Numbered from the stretch's first letter, positions 20,669-32,341 are shown. The stretch is 64,000 nucleotides of DNA from Bartonella sp. WD16.2 (GCF_002022505.1 NZ_CP019781.1:310001-374000), one strand, 5' to 3'. A program made the numbers and translations. Notes: generated from the sequence alone by a model not told the origin.

Positions 20669-21199
20669 ATGGCTAATCAATGTTTTAATCGGGCAAAAGT
20701 AAGGTCTGAGTTTCGATTAGATCCATGCCGTTTGCCACAAACAGCAACATATTTTGTACCAAAAACGGGAAATCACATGATTTGTTCGTTGAATGAACGA
20801 AGTGTTTCTCTGAAAGTTGATAATTCTTCCAATCTGTCACGTTTGATTCCAGCTTATCACTTCGAAGGAATTGCAGCGCGTATAGTAGAAACTCTTACAG
20901 GAAAAAAAGCTGTCGCATTAGAATTGTTTCATACAAATGAAGAAGCTTGTATTCCACTTTTAGTTTCTAGAGATTTGAATAATGTTCTTTTAGACTGGCG
21001 ATTATGGGGAAAAATTTATAATCTACCGATGTTTATGATCTGTGAAAATAAGAATATTATTACTATCAAAGATTATTCTATTTTACATCAATTTTTTTAT
21101 ATGACATCACCATCTTCTAGTAAAAAGGGCTTTTTACTCCGTTGTGGTGATTCATTAGGTTTACGTTTAATGATCACCAATCGGATTGTCTCACAGTAA
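20669..21199 (+). CDS. DUF6101-like conserved protein
   Basis: This 176-residue soluble protein has no signal peptide, membrane helix or known catalytic motif. It starts MANQCFNRAKVRSEFRLDP and carries the RLDPCRLPQ and AYHFEGIAARIV segments that I associate with the alphaproteobacterial family DUF6101. That identification is from memory of the pattern and is moderate. Its function is unknown. It follows the broken oxidoreductase on the same strand, 146 bases downstream. Confidence 0.55.
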   Translation: MANQCFNRAKVRSEFRLDPCRLPQTATYFVPKTGNHMICSLNERSVSLKVDNSSNLSRLIPAYHFEGIAARIVETLTGKKAVALELFHTNEEACIPLLVSRDLNNVLLDWRLWGKIYNLPMFMICENKNIITIKDYSILHQFFYMTSPSSSKKGFLLRCGDSLGLRLMITNRIVSQ

Positions 21200-21597
21200 A
21201 TTGATATAGATTAATTTTTCATGTTGCATGGGTAGACATGTTTATTTCAAAGGCATTCTATACTTTTCATTGATTGTGGTAAAAAAGTAACTTTAACTGT
21301 ATGATTAGGAAAAAATCTTTTTTCCGATTGTTATACGCCTTCTACAGCTATTTGTGTTTTTAGGGCATTATATTATTCTGTTCTGATGGTGTACAAAGCG
21401 TATCACTTCGTGAAAAGTGATTAGCAAATTGGTTGCCAACAAATAAGATGGTAAGATGATCACAAGATTTGTAGTTTTTAGATTTGGAGCATCTACTCTT
21501 TTTATCTGAAGTTTTTATGAATAAAGAATAATATAAACAAATCAATTTATTTTTCTACTGTGTGAAATAACTCACTTCAAAAAAGAGCTCAAAAGGT
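21200..21597. other. Intergenic stretch between two convergent genes, about 400 bases
   Basis: No supported reading frame is present: a 61-codon minus-strand frame has no ribosome-binding site and no recognisable content. No clear terminator for either flanking gene is seen, although short T-runs occur just before the purD 3' end. Confidence 0.5.
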
Positions 21598-22872
21598 CTA
21601 TTTTTTTTGTACAATAGCACGCCACCCAATATCCCGGCGAACAAAGCCTTGTGGCCAATCAATACAATCAACCGCTTCATAGGCGCGTTTTTGTGCATGT
21701 GTAACAGTTTCTCCTATTGCTGTTATATTTAAAATACGTCCACCATTGGCGATTAATTCTCCATTACATAAAGCTGTGCTTGCCTGGAAAACTTTTACAT
21801 CAGGAAGAGCGTTTACCTTGTCGACATTGCGGATAATGCTGCCTTTTTGAGGAGCATTTGGATAACCTTTAGCAGCCATAACAACTGTTAAAGCGGTTTT
21901 TTCAGACCATTGAATGTGTTTATTTTTAAGGTTTCCTTGAGCTGCTGCAAAGAGAAGTGGTAAAATATCATCTTTTAAGCGCATCATTAAAACTTGACAT
22001 TCAGGATCACCGAATCGTACATTAAATTCAATTAATTCAGGCCCTTTTTGGGTTATCATCAATCCGGTAAAGAGAATACCTTTAAAAGGGACGCCCATTG
22101 CAGCCATATCACGCAAAGCGGGTTCAACAATTTCTTTGAGAGTACGGTTAACCATTTCCTCAGTCATAATTGGAGCTGGTGAATAGGCTCCCATGCCGCC
22201 AGTGTTGGCTCCGGTATCGCCATCACCAACACGTTTATGATCTTGTGCTGATCCAAAAGGGATGGCTGTTTTACCATCACAAAGACAAAAGAAGCTCGCT
22301 TCCTCACCTTCAAGAAATGCTTCGACAACAATTTTCTTTTTTGCATCGCCAAATGTATCTTCAAAGCAGGCATCAACGGCATCAACGGCTTCTTGCATTG
22401 TCATAGCCACAACAACACCTTTACCAGCAGCCAAGCCATCAGCCTTAATAACGATAGGGGCACCTTGTTGACGGATGTAGGATTTAGCTTGTGAGGCATT
22501 GTTAAAGCATTGATAGATGCTTGTAGGAATGTTATTTCTGTAACACAAATCTTTTGTGAAACTTTTTGAGCCTTCTAATTGAGCTGCTTTTTGAGTGGGG
22601 CCGAATACACAGATGCCAGCAGTATTAAGAGAATCAGTTATACCTTCAACTAATGGTCCTTCTGGCCCAACGATGACGAGGTCAATAGAATGTGCTTTAC
22701 AGAAATTAATAACAAGAGGGTGATCATTGATGTTTAAATCAATATTTTCACCTAATTCTATTGTTCCAGGATTTCCAGGAGCGCAATATAACTTTGTAAG
22801 TAGCGGTGATTCTGCTATTTTCCATGCTAAAGCATGTTCTCGTCCACCTGATCCAATAAGAAGAACGTTCAT
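21598..22872 (-). CDS. purD: Phosphoribosylamine--glycine ligase
   Basis: PurD joins glycine to phosphoribosylamine in purine synthesis. The 424-residue ATP-grasp enzyme begins [17 protein letters not shown] and contains [44 protein letters not shown] and [12 protein letters not shown] motifs, all normal. The ATG at 22872 follows TAGGAG. It is divergent from ubiA with an ~90-base shared upstream region. Confidence 0.97.
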   Translation of the reverse strand: MNVLLIGSGGREHALAWKIAESPLLTKLYCAPGNPGTIELGENIDLNINDHPLVINFCKAHSIDLVIVGPEGPLVEGITDSLNTAGICVFGPTQKAAQLEGSKSFTKDLCYRNNIPTSIYQCFNNASQAKSYIRQQGAPIVIKADGLAAGKGVVVAMTMQEAVDAVDACFEDTFGDAKKKIVVEAFLEGEEASFFCLCDGKTAIPFGSAQDHKRVGDGDTGANTGGMGAYSPAPIMTEEMVNRTLKEIVEPALRDMAAMGVPFKGILFTGLMITQKGPELIEFNVRFGDPECQVLMMRLKDDILPLLFAAAQGNLKNKHIQWSEKTALTVVMAAKGYPNAPQKGSIIRNVDKVNALPDVKVFQASTALCNGELIANGGRILNITAIGETVTHAQKRAYEAVDCIDWPQGFVRRDIGWRAIVQKK

Positions 22873-22963
22873 GATTTGCTCCTACCATAAAAGATAATTA
22901 AATCAGTTTTTCTTTCATAAGAATGAAATGGTTCTATCGCAAGACCAAAGGTGAGATCATTTG

Positions 22964-23968
22964 ATGAAAAAAAGTAAAAATATTTTACATATTCAATCCT
23001 GTAAAAATCAAGGACGAGTTATAGATGCACCCCCTAAACAATGGGTTTACTATTTACTTCCTTGTTCTTTGTGGTTTTATGCTCAATTGGCACGTTGGGA
23101 TAGACCTATTGGGTGGAAATTATTAATGTGGCCTTGTTTCTGGTCAACAACAATGGCTATGCTTTCCTATGAGATGCCCCAATTACCTCTTTTGTCAATT
23201 ATAATGTGTTGGATTTGGTATCTTTTTCTTTTCTTTTTAGGTTCCATAGCCATGCGAGGTGCAGGCTGCACTTGGAACGACCTTGTTGATCACAAAATAG
23301 ATTCTCAGGTAGAACGAACACGTTCTCGTCCATTGCCTGCAGGTCAGATAAGTCGGTTTCAAGCAAAAATTTTTATATTAGTGCAGTGTTTCATAGGTTT
23401 AGGTGTTTTATTGCAGTTTAATGCATTTAGCTTTTTTTTAGGTATTTCGTCCTTAGTAGCGGTTGCAATTTATCCTTTTATGAAACGTATAACAAATTGG
23501 CCACAATTTTTTTTAGGCGTTGCGTTTAATTGGGGTGCATTAATGGGATGGGCGGTTGTGTATGGAAGTCTGAGTTGGGCACCAATCGCACTTTATGCAG
23601 GATCAATCTTATGGACGATTGGATATGATACAATTTATGCTCATCAAGATAAGCAAGATGATGCTATTGTTGGTGTGCATTCTACAGCTCGTCTCTTTGG
23701 GAAAAGCACTAAATATGCACTGGTGATTTTATATAGTGGTTTTATAATGCTAGTCAGCTTGGCATTTTATTTAGCGCAAGTATCCGCTCTCAGTTTTGTG
23801 GGGATTTTTATTGCTGCCATCCATATGTTTATTCAAATCAAAGTCATTGATATAGATGATAGTTCACAATGCTTAAAACTTTTCAAATCCAATTCGTTTG
23901 TTGGTTTTTTTATTTTTGCTGGTTTAGTGTGTGGAGGTATTTGGATGATATTACATTCTGCAGTTTAA
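22964..23968 (+). CDS. ubiA: 4-hydroxybenzoate polyprenyltransferase
   Basis: UbiA attaches the polyprenyl tail to 4-hydroxybenzoate for ubiquinone. The 334-residue protein has eight or nine predicted membrane helices and both Asp-rich motifs: GCTWNDLVDHKID at about residue 105 and GYDTIYAHQDKQDD at about 225. The ATG at 22964 follows a GGTGAG ribosome-binding site; a TTG immediately before it is open but less likely. It would use the product of the polyprenyl synthase at 12.7 kb. ctaB at 36 kb is a related but separate prenyltransferase. Confidence 0.94.
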   Translation: MKKSKNILHIQSCKNQGRVIDAPPKQWVYYLLPCSLWFYAQLARWDRPIGWKLLMWPCFWSTTMAMLSYEMPQLPLLSIIMCWIWYLFLFFLGSIAMRGAGCTWNDLVDHKIDSQVERTRSRPLPAGQISRFQAKIFILVQCFIGLGVLLQFNAFSFFLGISSLVAVAIYPFMKRITNWPQFFLGVAFNWGALMGWAVVYGSLSWAPIALYAGSILWTIGYDTIYAHQDKQDDAIVGVHSTARLFGKSTKYALVILYSGFIMLVSLAFYLAQVSALSFVGIFIAAIHMFIQIKVIDIDDSSQCLKLFKSNSFVGFFIFAGLVCGGIWMILHSAV

Positions 23969-24062
23969 GAACAATCGAGTTTAGAAATAAGGTCATATAT
24001 TCTACAATAGTAGAGCAGAAAGCATTTATTATAAAAGCAAAGGTTTCATAAAGATTGAGTGG

Positions 24063-24686
24063 TTAAGGATAGAGTCTTTGTTTTTGCCAGTTATCTTGTT
24101 CAATAGAGTCGCGTGTGAAGAGTAAGCGATCATGTAAACGAAACGGCCGATCACACCAAAATTCGATAAAGAGAGGTTTAATGCAAAAACCAGACCAATA
24201 GGGTGGGCGAGGAATATTCCCTACGGCATAACGTGCAGCATATTTAGCAACTGCTTTTTTGAGAGTAAGGCGATTTTCTAATGGCTGAGATTGTTTAGAT
24301 GCCCATGCACCGATTCGGCTTTTTCGTGGTCGCGACTGAAAATATGCATCTGCTTCTTCAGTACTGACTTTTTCAACAATACCTCTAATTCTGATTTGAC
24401 GGCGAAGTGATTTCCAATGAAAGCCTAAGGATGCTTTCATTGATCCTAAAATTTCTCGTCCTTTACAGCTTTCATAATTGGTATAGAAGACAAAACCTTT
24501 AGGACTAAAATCTTTCAGAAGAACCATACGAACATTGGGTAAACCTGTTTCATCAACTGTTGCTAGTGCCATAGCATTGGGATCATTTATTTCGCTTATT
24601 TTTGCTTCTTCAAGCCAATTTTCGAAAATTGCAAAAGGATTTTGTATTTGTATAAAATCGTCATTCATTTGTGTTGTATTATTCAT
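24063..24686 (-). CDS. pdxH: Pyridoxamine/pyridoxine 5'-phosphate oxidase
   Basis: PdxH oxidises pyridoxine or pyridoxamine phosphate to pyridoxal phosphate with FMN. The 207-residue product contains [33 protein letters not shown], then [15 protein letters not shown], the [16 protein letters not shown] signature, and a C-terminal [10 protein letters not shown]. The start at 24686 is chosen because a GTGGAG ribosome-binding site lies 6 bases before it; four more upstream codons are open without one. It is divergent from the DnaJ-family gene. Confidence 0.95.
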   Translation of the reverse strand: MNNTTQMNDDFIQIQNPFAIFENWLEEAKISEINDPNAMALATVDETGLPNVRMVLLKDFSPKGFVFYTNYESCKGREILGSMKASLGFHWKSLRRQIRIRGIVEKVSTEEADAYFQSRPRKSRIGAWASKQSQPLENRLTLKKAVAKYAARYAVGNIPRPPYWSGFCIKPLFIEFWCDRPFRLHDRLLFTRDSIEQDNWQKQRLYP

Positions 24687-25011
24687 GATATACTCCACTG
24701 TTAGTTAGTGTGAGTGATAAATTCTTTGATTTATTTTTGCCATCAAAAACAAAGTGTTGTTATTCTTTTGTTCTAAAAAGTTAATGACTTTATATATTTT
24801 TATTACAGTGTTTCAATTATATTTATCTTTAACATAGGGTGCTATAAGCTATATTGCATTAAAAATATTCATTTTATCTGGTATTTTGTTTTTTATAAAC
24901 ATATTAGATAAGAAAAATGATTTTATTGAATAGCTTGATGAAGTAATAAAAAATATTTAACGATATTACTGGTTGATATTTGAAAAACGAGAAGGCTAGA
25001 AAGAGGGTAAT
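24687..25011. other. Divergent upstream region of pdxH and the DnaJ-family gene, about 325 bases
   Basis: This is AT-rich sequence with no reading frame. It must hold promoters for both divergent genes, but no -35/-10 pair is convincing by eye. A GAGGG ribosome-binding site lies just before the ATG at 25012. Confidence 0.5.
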
Positions 25012-25914
25012 ATGCGTGATCCCTATACGGTTTTGGGTGTGGCACGTACCGCAAAACCGCAAGAGATTAAATCTGCATTCAGAAGATTAGCAAAGCAGTA
25101 TCATCCAGATCATAATATGGGTGATGCAAAAGCTAAAGAAAGGTTTTCTGAAATTAATCAAGCTTATGAAATTATAGGTGATAAAGATAAAAAAGCACAA
25201 TTTGATCGTGGTGAAATTGATGCAGAAGGAAAACCACTTTACCAAGCTTATGGCGCTGGAGAAAATTTTAGAAGCAGACAAAATCCTTTTGCAGGTGGTA
25301 CAAGAGGGTTTGATTTTGGATCATCAGGTACTGCAAGTTTTGATACAAGCGATATTTTTCGTGATTTATTTGGAAGAGGAAGGAATTTTTCAAATTCAAC
25401 ACAATATAATCAACCTCAACAAGGAGCTCATGTTCGCACCAGTCTTTCAATTACATTAGAGCAGATGATAGGTGCAAGCAAAGTAGAAGTAACTTTTCCT
25501 ACTGGAAAAAAATTAAAAATTAAATTACCAGACTATGTTGAAGATGGGCAAACCATTCGTTTAAAAGGTCAGGGAGAAGAGGTGGCGTATGGGCAAGCAG
25601 GGGATGCTTTAGTAACTATTCGTATTCAGAAACATCCTCGTTTGCGAGTTGAAGGGCGCGCACTTCATCTTGATCTGCCGGTTTCTCTTAAGCATGCTGT
25701 TTTAGGAGCTAAAGAAGAAGTTGACACTTTGGAGGGACGTGTGGTTTTGAAAATCCCTCCATGGTCGAGTTCTGATCGTGTTTTACGGTTGAAAGGAAAG
25801 GGGCTTCGTTTAAAAAATGGAGAAAGAGATGACCTTTATGTGCATGTTCGTATCATGTTGCCAGAAGGTGGAGATGCTGCATTAGAACAATTTTTGCAAA
25901 TGCAAAATAATTAA
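25012..25914 (+). CDS. DnaJ-family (CbpA-like) co-chaperone without zinc finger
   Basis: This 300-residue protein has an N-terminal J domain (residues ~1-68, with HPD at 31-33, which stimulates Hsp70 ATPase), a Gly/Phe-rich linker to about residue 130, and two C-terminal beta-sandwich substrate-binding domains. It lacks the cysteine-rich zinc finger of DnaJ, which makes it class B, like CbpA. It would act with DnaK on cytoplasmic clients. Confidence 0.9.
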   Translation: MRDPYTVLGVARTAKPQEIKSAFRRLAKQYHPDHNMGDAKAKERFSEINQAYEIIGDKDKKAQFDRGEIDAEGKPLYQAYGAGENFRSRQNPFAGGTRGFDFGSSGTASFDTSDIFRDLFGRGRNFSNSTQYNQPQQGAHVRTSLSITLEQMIGASKVEVTFPTGKKLKIKLPDYVEDGQTIRLKGQGEEVAYGQAGDALVTIRIQKHPRLRVEGRALHLDLPVSLKHAVLGAKEEVDTLEGRVVLKIPPWSSSDRVLRLKGKGLRLKNGERDDLYVHVRIMLPEGGDAALEQFLQMQNN

Positions 25915-26039
25915 CATCTTTTTTCTTATACAAAAGCATAACTTAAGTTTGATTTTAAACCAATTGCTTGAAGAAAAAGATAACCTGTGTCATAGGCATA
26001 CAGATAATGTTGATGCCAAATAGCAATGAGGCGATGCTA

Positions 26040-26858
26040 ATGACGAAGAGTAATGGTTTATTGTATGGAAAGCGTGGCTTAATTTTAGGATTGGCAAATA
26101 ATCGCTCTATCGCTTGGGGAATAGCAAAGGCAGCCAATGCAGCAGGAGCCGAGCTTGCTTTTACCTATCAAGGTGAAGCAATGAAGAGACGTGTTGAGCC
26201 TTTGGCTCAAGAGTTGAACAGTTTTGTTTGCGGTCATTGTGATGTTTCCAATAGTGCATCTATTGATGCAGTTTTTAACGCAATAGAAAAAAAGTGGGGC
26301 AAACTTGATTTTTTAGTTCACGCTATTGGTTTTTCCGATAAAGATGAATTAAGTGGTCGTTACGTTGATATTAGTGAATCAAACTTTATGATGACGATGA
26401 ATATTTCTGTTTATTCGTTAACGGCTCTTACACAGCGTGCAGAAAAATTGATGCCAGATGGCGGTTCAATTTTAACTCTGACTTATTATGGTGCAGAAAA
26501 GGTTGTTCCTAATTATAATGTAATGGGGGTTGCTAAAGCTGCTCTTGAGGCTAGTGTGAAGTATTTAGCTGTTGATTTAGGGCCAAAAAACATTCGTGTT
26601 AATGCTGTGTCTGCAGGGCCAATTAAAACATTAGCTGCTTCTGGTATTGGTGATTTTCGTTATATTCTAAAATGGAACGAATATAATGCTCCTTTGCGCC
26701 GTACAGTGACAATAGAGGAAGTCGGTGACTCTGCCCTTTACTTTCTTTCAGATTTATCGCGTTCTGTTACAGGTGAGATTCATCATGTTGATTCTGGGTA
26801 CCATGTTATCGGTATGAAGGCTGTTGATGCACCTGATATTTCTGTTGTTAAAGAATAA
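26040..26858 (+). CDS. fabI: Enoyl-[acyl-carrier-protein] reductase (NADH)
   Basis: FabI carries out the final reduction of each fatty-acid elongation cycle. The 272-residue Rossmann-fold enzyme has GLILGLANNRSIAWGIA near the N-terminus, the catalytic Tyr/Lys region of SDR-type FabI (YYGAEKVVPNYNVMGVAKAAL), and RVNAVSAGPIKTLAASGI. The ATG at 26040 follows GAGG by 8 bases; an open extension to 25968 adds 24 residues that do not fit the family. FabI is the target of triclosan and isoniazid-type inhibitors. Confidence 0.95.
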   Translation: MTKSNGLLYGKRGLILGLANNRSIAWGIAKAANAAGAELAFTYQGEAMKRRVEPLAQELNSFVCGHCDVSNSASIDAVFNAIEKKWGKLDFLVHAIGFSDKDELSGRYVDISESNFMMTMNISVYSLTALTQRAEKLMPDGGSILTLTYYGAEKVVPNYNVMGVAKAALEASVKYLAVDLGPKNIRVNAVSAGPIKTLAASGIGDFRYILKWNEYNAPLRRTVTIEEVGDSALYFLSDLSRSVTGEIHHVDSGYHVIGMKAVDAPDISVVKE

Positions 26859-27001
26859 GACTTGGTTCATAAAGTTTTATATGTTAGCGACAATTTGATT
26901 TAAAGTTCAGACAGTCAATGACATCTTTGGATGAAATCGTATTGCGCGGTTCAATCCACACTATAGTTGCGTGTATTTGAAGAAGAAATGGATCTTTCTC
27001 C

Positions 27002-28096
27002 ATGTCGCATAATACATTTGGTCATTTGTTTCGTGTAACAACATGGGGTGAAAGTCATGGCCCTGCTCTTGGTTGTGTTATTGACGGTTGTCCTCCAGGA
27101 ATTGCTTTCACTCTTACAGAAATTCAGGCATATCTTAATAAACGTAGACCCGGGCAATCAAAATATACAACGCAACGTCAAGAGTTAGATCAAATAGAAG
27201 TGCTTTCAGGAGTTGTGACTCAAGATGACGGCACGACATTGGTAACAACAGGTACACCAATTTCACTATTTATCCGAAACATAGATCAATGTTCTAAAGA
27301 TTATGGTGAAATTATTTATCAATATCGCCCAGGTCATGCAGATTACACCTATGATATTAAGTATGGCATTCGTGATTATCGTGGTGGTGGTCGTGCTTCA
27401 GCACGAGAGACGGCAGCGCGTGTCGCCGCAGGTGCTCTTGCCCGTAAAATTGTTCCTGGTTTAATTGTGCGAGGAGCTGTGACGGCGATTGGCCCTTATA
27501 GTATTAATCGTGACAGTTGGGATTGGTCAGAGGTCGATAACAATCCTTTTTTTACACCTGATGCAGAAGCAGCACGTATTTTTGCTGATTATATGACTCA
27601 GTTACAAGAAAGCGGTTCATCAACTGGTGCTATTGTTGAGATTGTTGCAGAAAATGTTCCAGTGGGCCTAGGGGCACCTATTTACGCAAAACTTGATCAA
27701 GATATTGCATCATTTTTAATGTCAATTAATGCGGTTAAGGGTGTTGAAATTGGCGATGGTTTTGCCGCAGCTCGCTTGACTGGTGAACAAAATACAGATG
27801 AAATGCGAATGGGAAGTGACGGTAAACCACTTTTTCTATCTAATCATGCTGGGGGTATTTTGGGTGGAATATCAAATGGGCAGCCGATTATTGCACGTTT
27901 TGCTGTTAAGCCCACTTCATCAATTGTGGTCCCTTGCCGTTCAATTGATGTTAATGGTAACAATGTAGATGTGGTTACAAAGGGGCGTCATGATCCATGT
28001 GTTGGAATTCGTGCTGTTCCTGTTGGTGAAGCGATGGTTGCTTGTGCTATTGCTGATCATTATTTACGACACCGCGGTCAGATCAGTTGTAGTTGA
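27002..28096 (+). CDS. aroC: Chorismate synthase
   Basis: AroC converts 5-enolpyruvylshikimate 3-phosphate to chorismate using reduced FMN. The 364-residue product starts [20 protein letters not shown] and has the family signatures [20 protein letters not shown] and [15 protein letters not shown]. It lies 10 bases before ribB in the same direction, so the two are likely co-transcribed. Confidence 0.97.
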   Translation: MSHNTFGHLFRVTTWGESHGPALGCVIDGCPPGIAFTLTEIQAYLNKRRPGQSKYTTQRQELDQIEVLSGVVTQDDGTTLVTTGTPISLFIRNIDQCSKDYGEIIYQYRPGHADYTYDIKYGIRDYRGGGRASARETAARVAAGALARKIVPGLIVRGAVTAIGPYSINRDSWDWSEVDNNPFFTPDAEAARIFADYMTQLQESGSSTGAIVEIVAENVPVGLGAPIYAKLDQDIASFLMSINAVKGVEIGDGFAAARLTGEQNTDEMRMGSDGKPLFLSNHAGGILGGISNGQPIIARFAVKPTSSIVVPCRSIDVNGNNVDVVTKGRHDPCVGIRAVPVGEAMVACAIADHYLRHRGQISCS

Positions 28097-28106
28097 AAGG
28101 TAAACG

Positions 28107-29219
28107 ATGGCTTATAATCAGAAAAAAGTTGTTGCTGCTATTCAGGCTTTTGAACGCGGTGAAATTGTTGTAGTTACAGATGATGATGACCGTGAAAATG
28201 AAGGTGATTTAATTGTTGCTGCTGTTCATTGTACAGAAGAAAAAATGGCATTTATCATTCGCCATACGTCGGGTATTATTTGTACACCAATGCCAAAAGA
28301 AGAAGCACAACGATTTAATCTTGCTCTTATGGTATCGGATAATGATTCGGCGCATCGTACCAAATTTACTGTTACCGTGGATTTTAAACATGGAATAACA
28401 ACGGGTATTTCAGCGTATGATCGTACATTGGCTGTTCGTAATTTAGCTAATCCCAATGCAAGTGCTAACGATTTTGTCCGTCCGGGACATATTTTCCCTT
28501 TAATTGCACATGAAGGTGGTGTTCTCATGCGCTCAGGCCATACTGAGGCAGCTGTTGATTTGTGTAAATTAGCTGGTTTGCCACCGGTTGGTGTTATTGG
28601 TGAATTAGTCAATGATGATGGTAGTGTTAAACATGGAGATGAAGTTACAAAGTTTGCACAAGATAATCAGTTGCACATCATAACTGTTGCTGATCTTATT
28701 GCTTATCGTCAGCGTAAAGAGACGCTCATAAAATATGTTGGAGAAATGCATATTGAAACATTTGTAGGTCCAGCTATAGTCAAAAGTTATCAACTTCCTT
28801 GGGAAACAGTTCAGCATGTGGCAATTGTTTTTGGCGATATTCGTGATGGGGAAGATATTCCGGTACGCCTGCATCGTGAAAACATTCTAAAGGATGTTTT
28901 TGGTCAATCACCAGATGTTGAAGTTATCATGCGGCGCATGGTAGAAAAAGAAAAGCGTGGTGTATTTGTTTATTTGCGTGAAGGATCTGTTGGTGTTGGT
29001 TCTCAATTAGCTGTTTGTGATCAGAAAATGGCAATGGTAGATGTAGAAAACCATGCACAAGCAATTGAACGTGCAGAAGAATGGCATCAAATTGGTCTAG
29101 GAGCGCAAATTTTGAAACATTTAGGGATTAGTTCTGTTATTGTTTACTCTTCTAAAGAGCGTCATTATGTCGGTTTGGAAGGTTTTGGAATTCGCATATC
29201 TAGAACAGATATTTTGTGA
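28107..29219 (+). CDS. ribB: 3,4-dihydroxy-2-butanone-4-phosphate synthase with degenerate GTP cyclohydrolase II-like domain
   Basis: The 370-residue protein has a complete N-terminal DHBP synthase domain: [11 protein letters not shown] at 24-34 and GHTEAAVDL, for conversion of ribulose 5-phosphate to the riboflavin precursor. The second half (after ~residue 205) resembles GTP cyclohydrolase II ([19 protein letters not shown]) but lacks the three zinc-binding cysteines that normally lie in the segment before that strand, so cyclohydrolase activity is unlikely. Such fusions with a non-catalytic RibA-like half are known in alphaproteobacteria, where a separate RibA supplies the cyclohydrolase. 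It is 10 bases downstream of aroC. Confidence 0.93.
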   Translation: MAYNQKKVVAAIQAFERGEIVVVTDDDDRENEGDLIVAAVHCTEEKMAFIIRHTSGIICTPMPKEEAQRFNLALMVSDNDSAHRTKFTVTVDFKHGITTGISAYDRTLAVRNLANPNASANDFVRPGHIFPLIAHEGGVLMRSGHTEAAVDLCKLAGLPPVGVIGELVNDDGSVKHGDEVTKFAQDNQLHIITVADLIAYRQRKETLIKYVGEMHIETFVGPAIVKSYQLPWETVQHVAIVFGDIRDGEDIPVRLHRENILKDVFGQSPDVEVIMRRMVEKEKRGVFVYLREGSVGVGSQLAVCDQKMAMVDVENHAQAIERAEEWHQIGLGAQILKHLGISSVIVYSSKERHYVGLEGFGIRISRTDIL

Positions 29220-29226
29220 GGGTTAT

Positions 29227-29481
29227 ATGAAAAAAGGAATGAAAAAGGGAGATATTGCTGCGTTAAGTTTTGAGGAAGCACTGAAGCAACTTGAAGTGAT
29301 TGTTGAAAACTTGGAACGTGGAGATGTTCCTTTAGAACAATCAATTGATATTTATGAGCGTGGTGAAGCTCTTAAGAATTATTGTGATAAACTGTTGAAA
29401 GTAGCTGAAGCTAAAGTTGAAAAAATTCGGCTTTCAGATACTGGTCATCCAGAAGGTTTAGAGCCACTTGATTCTGAATGA
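29227..29481 (+). CDS. xseB: Exodeoxyribonuclease VII small subunit
   Basis: The 84-residue product contains the XseB core [28 protein letters not shown] and [21 protein letters not shown]. It forms exonuclease VII with XseA, which is not in this window. The frame is open much farther upstream, but the ATG at 29227, after GAGGG, is the proper start; it lies 7 bases beyond the ribB stop. An xseB-dxs pair is a common bacterial arrangement, and dxs follows here. Confidence 0.95.
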   Translation: MKKGMKKGDIAALSFEEALKQLEVIVENLERGDVPLEQSIDIYERGEALKNYCDKLLKVAEAKVEKIRLSDTGHPEGLEPLDSE

Positions 29482-29703
29482 TATTTAATAATCGTTTATT
29501 GTTATTGACTGTAAAAACAAGAATCTTGATTTAATTAGAATAACTTATCAATCTTATTACTTATGAAATGAATGAAAAAGAAGAAAATCTGTAGATAATC
29601 TTAAATAAGTAAAGTGTTTCAATGAATAATACATCACATTCTACACAAAATAATAAAAAATGTGTGCCTATATAATTATTATTGGTAATGTAAGGAGTTT
29701 TTT

Positions 29704-31626
29704 TTGTCTCGGTCATTAACGCCATTACTTGATCGTATTTGTTTTCCAAAAGATTTACGGGCATTTCCTGAGTCTGATTTAGTACAGTTAGCTAATGAAT
29801 TACGAGCTGAAACAATTGATGTAGTTTCTGTAACAGGTGGTCATCTTGGCGCAGGACTTGGTGTTGTTGAGCTCACTATTGCGCTGCACTATGTTTTTAA
29901 TACGCCTGACGATAAGATTATCTGGGATGTTGGTCATCAAACTTATCCCCATAAAATTTTGACTGGTCGTAGGGATAAAATTCGCACTCTGCGCCAAGAT
30001 GGTGGCTTATCAGGTTTCACAAAACGTTCAGAAAGTGTGTATGACTCATTTGGAGCAGGTCATTCTTCTACTTCTATTTCAGCTGGCCTTGGAATGGCAG
30101 TGGCGAGCATGTTGAAAGCAGAAGAAAGACGTAACATCATTTGTGTGATTGGTGATGGCGCTATGTCTGCTGGTATGGCTTATGAGGCAATGAATAATGC
30201 TGGTGCTTTGGATGCACGTTTAATTGTTATCCTTAATGATAACGATATGTCTATTGCGCCTCCTACAGGTGCTATGAGTGCTTATCTTGCAAGATTAGTT
30301 TCTCGTCCTTCTTATCGTAGTTTGCGTGAACAAGTAAAGATATTAAGCAAGAAATTACCGAAGTTTTTTTCAGATAAAGCACGGCTTTCGGAAGAGTTTG
30401 CGCGTGGTTTTTTAGTTGGGGGAAGTTTATTTGAGGAACTTGGCTTTTATTATGTCGGGCCTGTAGATGGCCATAATATGAATCATTTGTTGCCTATTCT
30501 AAAAAATATTCGTGAATATCCCAGTGGTCCTGTTTTAGTGCATGTTGTAACACATAAAGGGAAAGGGTATGCACCTGCTGAGGTGTCGTCTGATAAATAT
30601 CACGGTGTTAATCGTTTTGATGTTGTTACGGGTAAACAGGTTAAAACACAAAGTAAATTTCTTCCTTATACTAAAGTGTTTTCTAAAGCTTTAATAGAGG
30701 AAGCCAGCCATGATGATAAGATTGTTGCTATAACGGCTGCAATGCCAACAGGAACTGGCCTAGATTCTTTTGCTGAAAAATTTTCCGAAAGAATGTTTGA
30801 TGTCGGTATTGCTGAGCAACACGCTGTAACTTTTGCTGCAGGTATCGCCTGTGAAGGGTATAAACCTTTTGTTGCAATTTATTCTACCTTCTTACAGCGT
30901 GCTTATGATCAGATTATTCATGATGTATCGATTCAAAAGTTACCTGTGCGTTTTGCAATTGACCGTGCTGGTTTTGTTGGCGCGGATGGCGCAACACATG
31001 CTGGGAGTTTTGATATTGTTTTTTTAGCGACTCTTCCTGAGTTTATTGTGATGGCTCCTTCTGATGAAGTTGAGCTTATGCATATGGTGCGCACAGCAGC
31101 AGCTTACGATCAAGGACCTATTTCTTTTCGTTATCCGCGTGGTGAAAGTAGTGGCATAGATTTACCACAACGAGGTGAGGTTCTGGAGATTGGTAAAGGG
31201 CGAATTTTATGTGAAGGCAGCAAAATAGCTTTGGTTTGTTTTGGAACGCGGTTATCTGAAGTGTTGGTGGCAGCTGATGAGTTAGCAACAGAGGGGTTAT
31301 CAACAACTGTTGCAGATGCGCGCTTTGCAAAGCCTTTGGATAAGGATTTAATACGTCGTTTGGTACGTGAGCACGAAGTGTTACTCACAATTGAAGAAGG
31401 GGCAATAGGGGGATTTGGGGCGCATGTACTACAGTTTTTAGCACAGGAGGGTCTACTAGAACACGGTTTAAAGGTTCGCACATTACAATTTCCTGATGAA
31501 TATTTAGATCATGGTTCACCAAATAAAGTGCTTTCAAGTATTGGGCTTAATGCGGCGGGTATTATTAATACTGTTTTTAATGCTTTGGGGCGTGAAATGC
31601 GGATAGTGCCGCAAATTCAAGTGTGA
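29704..31626 (+). CDS. dxs: 1-deoxy-D-xylulose-5-phosphate synthase
   Basis: Dxs joins pyruvate and glyceraldehyde 3-phosphate with thiamine diphosphate, the first and usually rate-limiting step of the MEP route. The 640-residue transketolase-like protein has [18 protein letters not shown] for cofactor binding, DGHN, and the catalytic region around [12 protein letters not shown], with RYPRGESSG in the last third. It starts at a TTG at 29704 after AAGGAG, so initiation may be weak. ispE and ispH of the pathway lie elsewhere in the window. Confidence 0.97.
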   Translation: MSRSLTPLLDRICFPKDLRAFPESDLVQLANELRAETIDVVSVTGGHLGAGLGVVELTIALHYVFNTPDDKIIWDVGHQTYPHKILTGRRDKIRTLRQDGGLSGFTKRSESVYDSFGAGHSSTSISAGLGMAVASMLKAEERRNIICVIGDGAMSAGMAYEAMNNAGALDARLIVILNDNDMSIAPPTGAMSAYLARLVSRPSYRSLREQVKILSKKLPKFFSDKARLSEEFARGFLVGGSLFEELGFYYVGPVDGHNMNHLLPILKNIREYPSGPVLVHVVTHKGKGYAPAEVSSDKYHGVNRFDVVTGKQVKTQSKFLPYTKVFSKALIEEASHDDKIVAITAAMPTGTGLDSFAEKFSERMFDVGIAEQHAVTFAAGIACEGYKPFVAIYSTFLQRAYDQIIHDVSIQKLPVRFAIDRAGFVGADGATHAGSFDIVFLATLPEFIVMAPSDEVELMHMVRTAAAYDQGPISFRYPRGESSGIDLPQRGEVLEIGKGRILCEGSKIALVCFGTRLSEVLVAADELATEGLSTTVADARFAKPLDKDLIRRLVREHEVLLTIEEGAIGGFGAHVLQFLAQEGLLEHGLKVRTLQFPDEYLDHGSPNKVLSSIGLNAAGIINTVFNALGREMRIVPQIQV

Positions 31627-32341
31627 CAATAAGGTAGTTATAAAAAGATTGATACCTTAGTTACTTTTACAATGTGTTTACGAACATATAATGCAATTAT
31701 GTGACAAACGGTTAGGATTGACGGAAAAATACTTTTAAAATTAAGAAGATGAGTTCTAATAATACGAAACTTATAGTTTGTTATTCTATGCAGAGTTATG
31801 TTGTATGTGCTGGAATTACAATTGGTGAATGAATTTAGAGTGTATTTCTGATTATAGTGAATCAACTGATGACTATAATATTGGTGCGTCCGTAGTAATT
31901 TTAAGCAAGTTTTCTTAAAATATGAGGATGAGTCTATAATTATTTCTTTTAATGTTGATCATAATAAGTTTAATGCACGTTTAATCTAGTACTAGCATGG
32001 ATAATATTATGAAAAGGTTTAACTGTAGAGATTAAAGGCAGTAATAGTTGTGGAATTAATTTCACTATATCAAATGTCAATTCACTTCTCTTAACTTTGT
32101 ATTGCTTCTTTATTTTAGCTTCTCTCAAGAAGAGAGCCAAGATATTTTGCTAGTAAAATCTCAATTTGAAATTGATGATAGGGGAGGGGTATTAAAAAAT
32201 TCATCAGTTGCAAGAAACTTTAGAAGTACTTTTTTTGATAAACTGAATCTTAAAAGGGATAAATAAAAAAGTTTTCTTTCTTCACTCAATTATAAACGGT
32301 GATAAGCGTTTATAATATTGATTATTCGGAGAAAAACAAGA
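31627..32341. other. AT-rich intergenic stretch between dxs and the RlmD-like gene, about 715 bases
   Basis: No credible coding frame is present. In many related genomes a TlyA-type rRNA methyltransferase gene sits between dxs and an RlmD-like gene. Here the gap is of similar size but without open frame, so it may be a lost tlyA; no residual motif was recognised to support this. A GGAG ribosome-binding site for the next gene lies at 32328-32331. Confidence 0.4.

Noticed and set aside
25968-26039. 24-residue N-terminal extension of fabI
   Set aside because: The frame is open but the extra residues do not match FabI proteins, and a GAGG site sits properly before the ATG at 26040.
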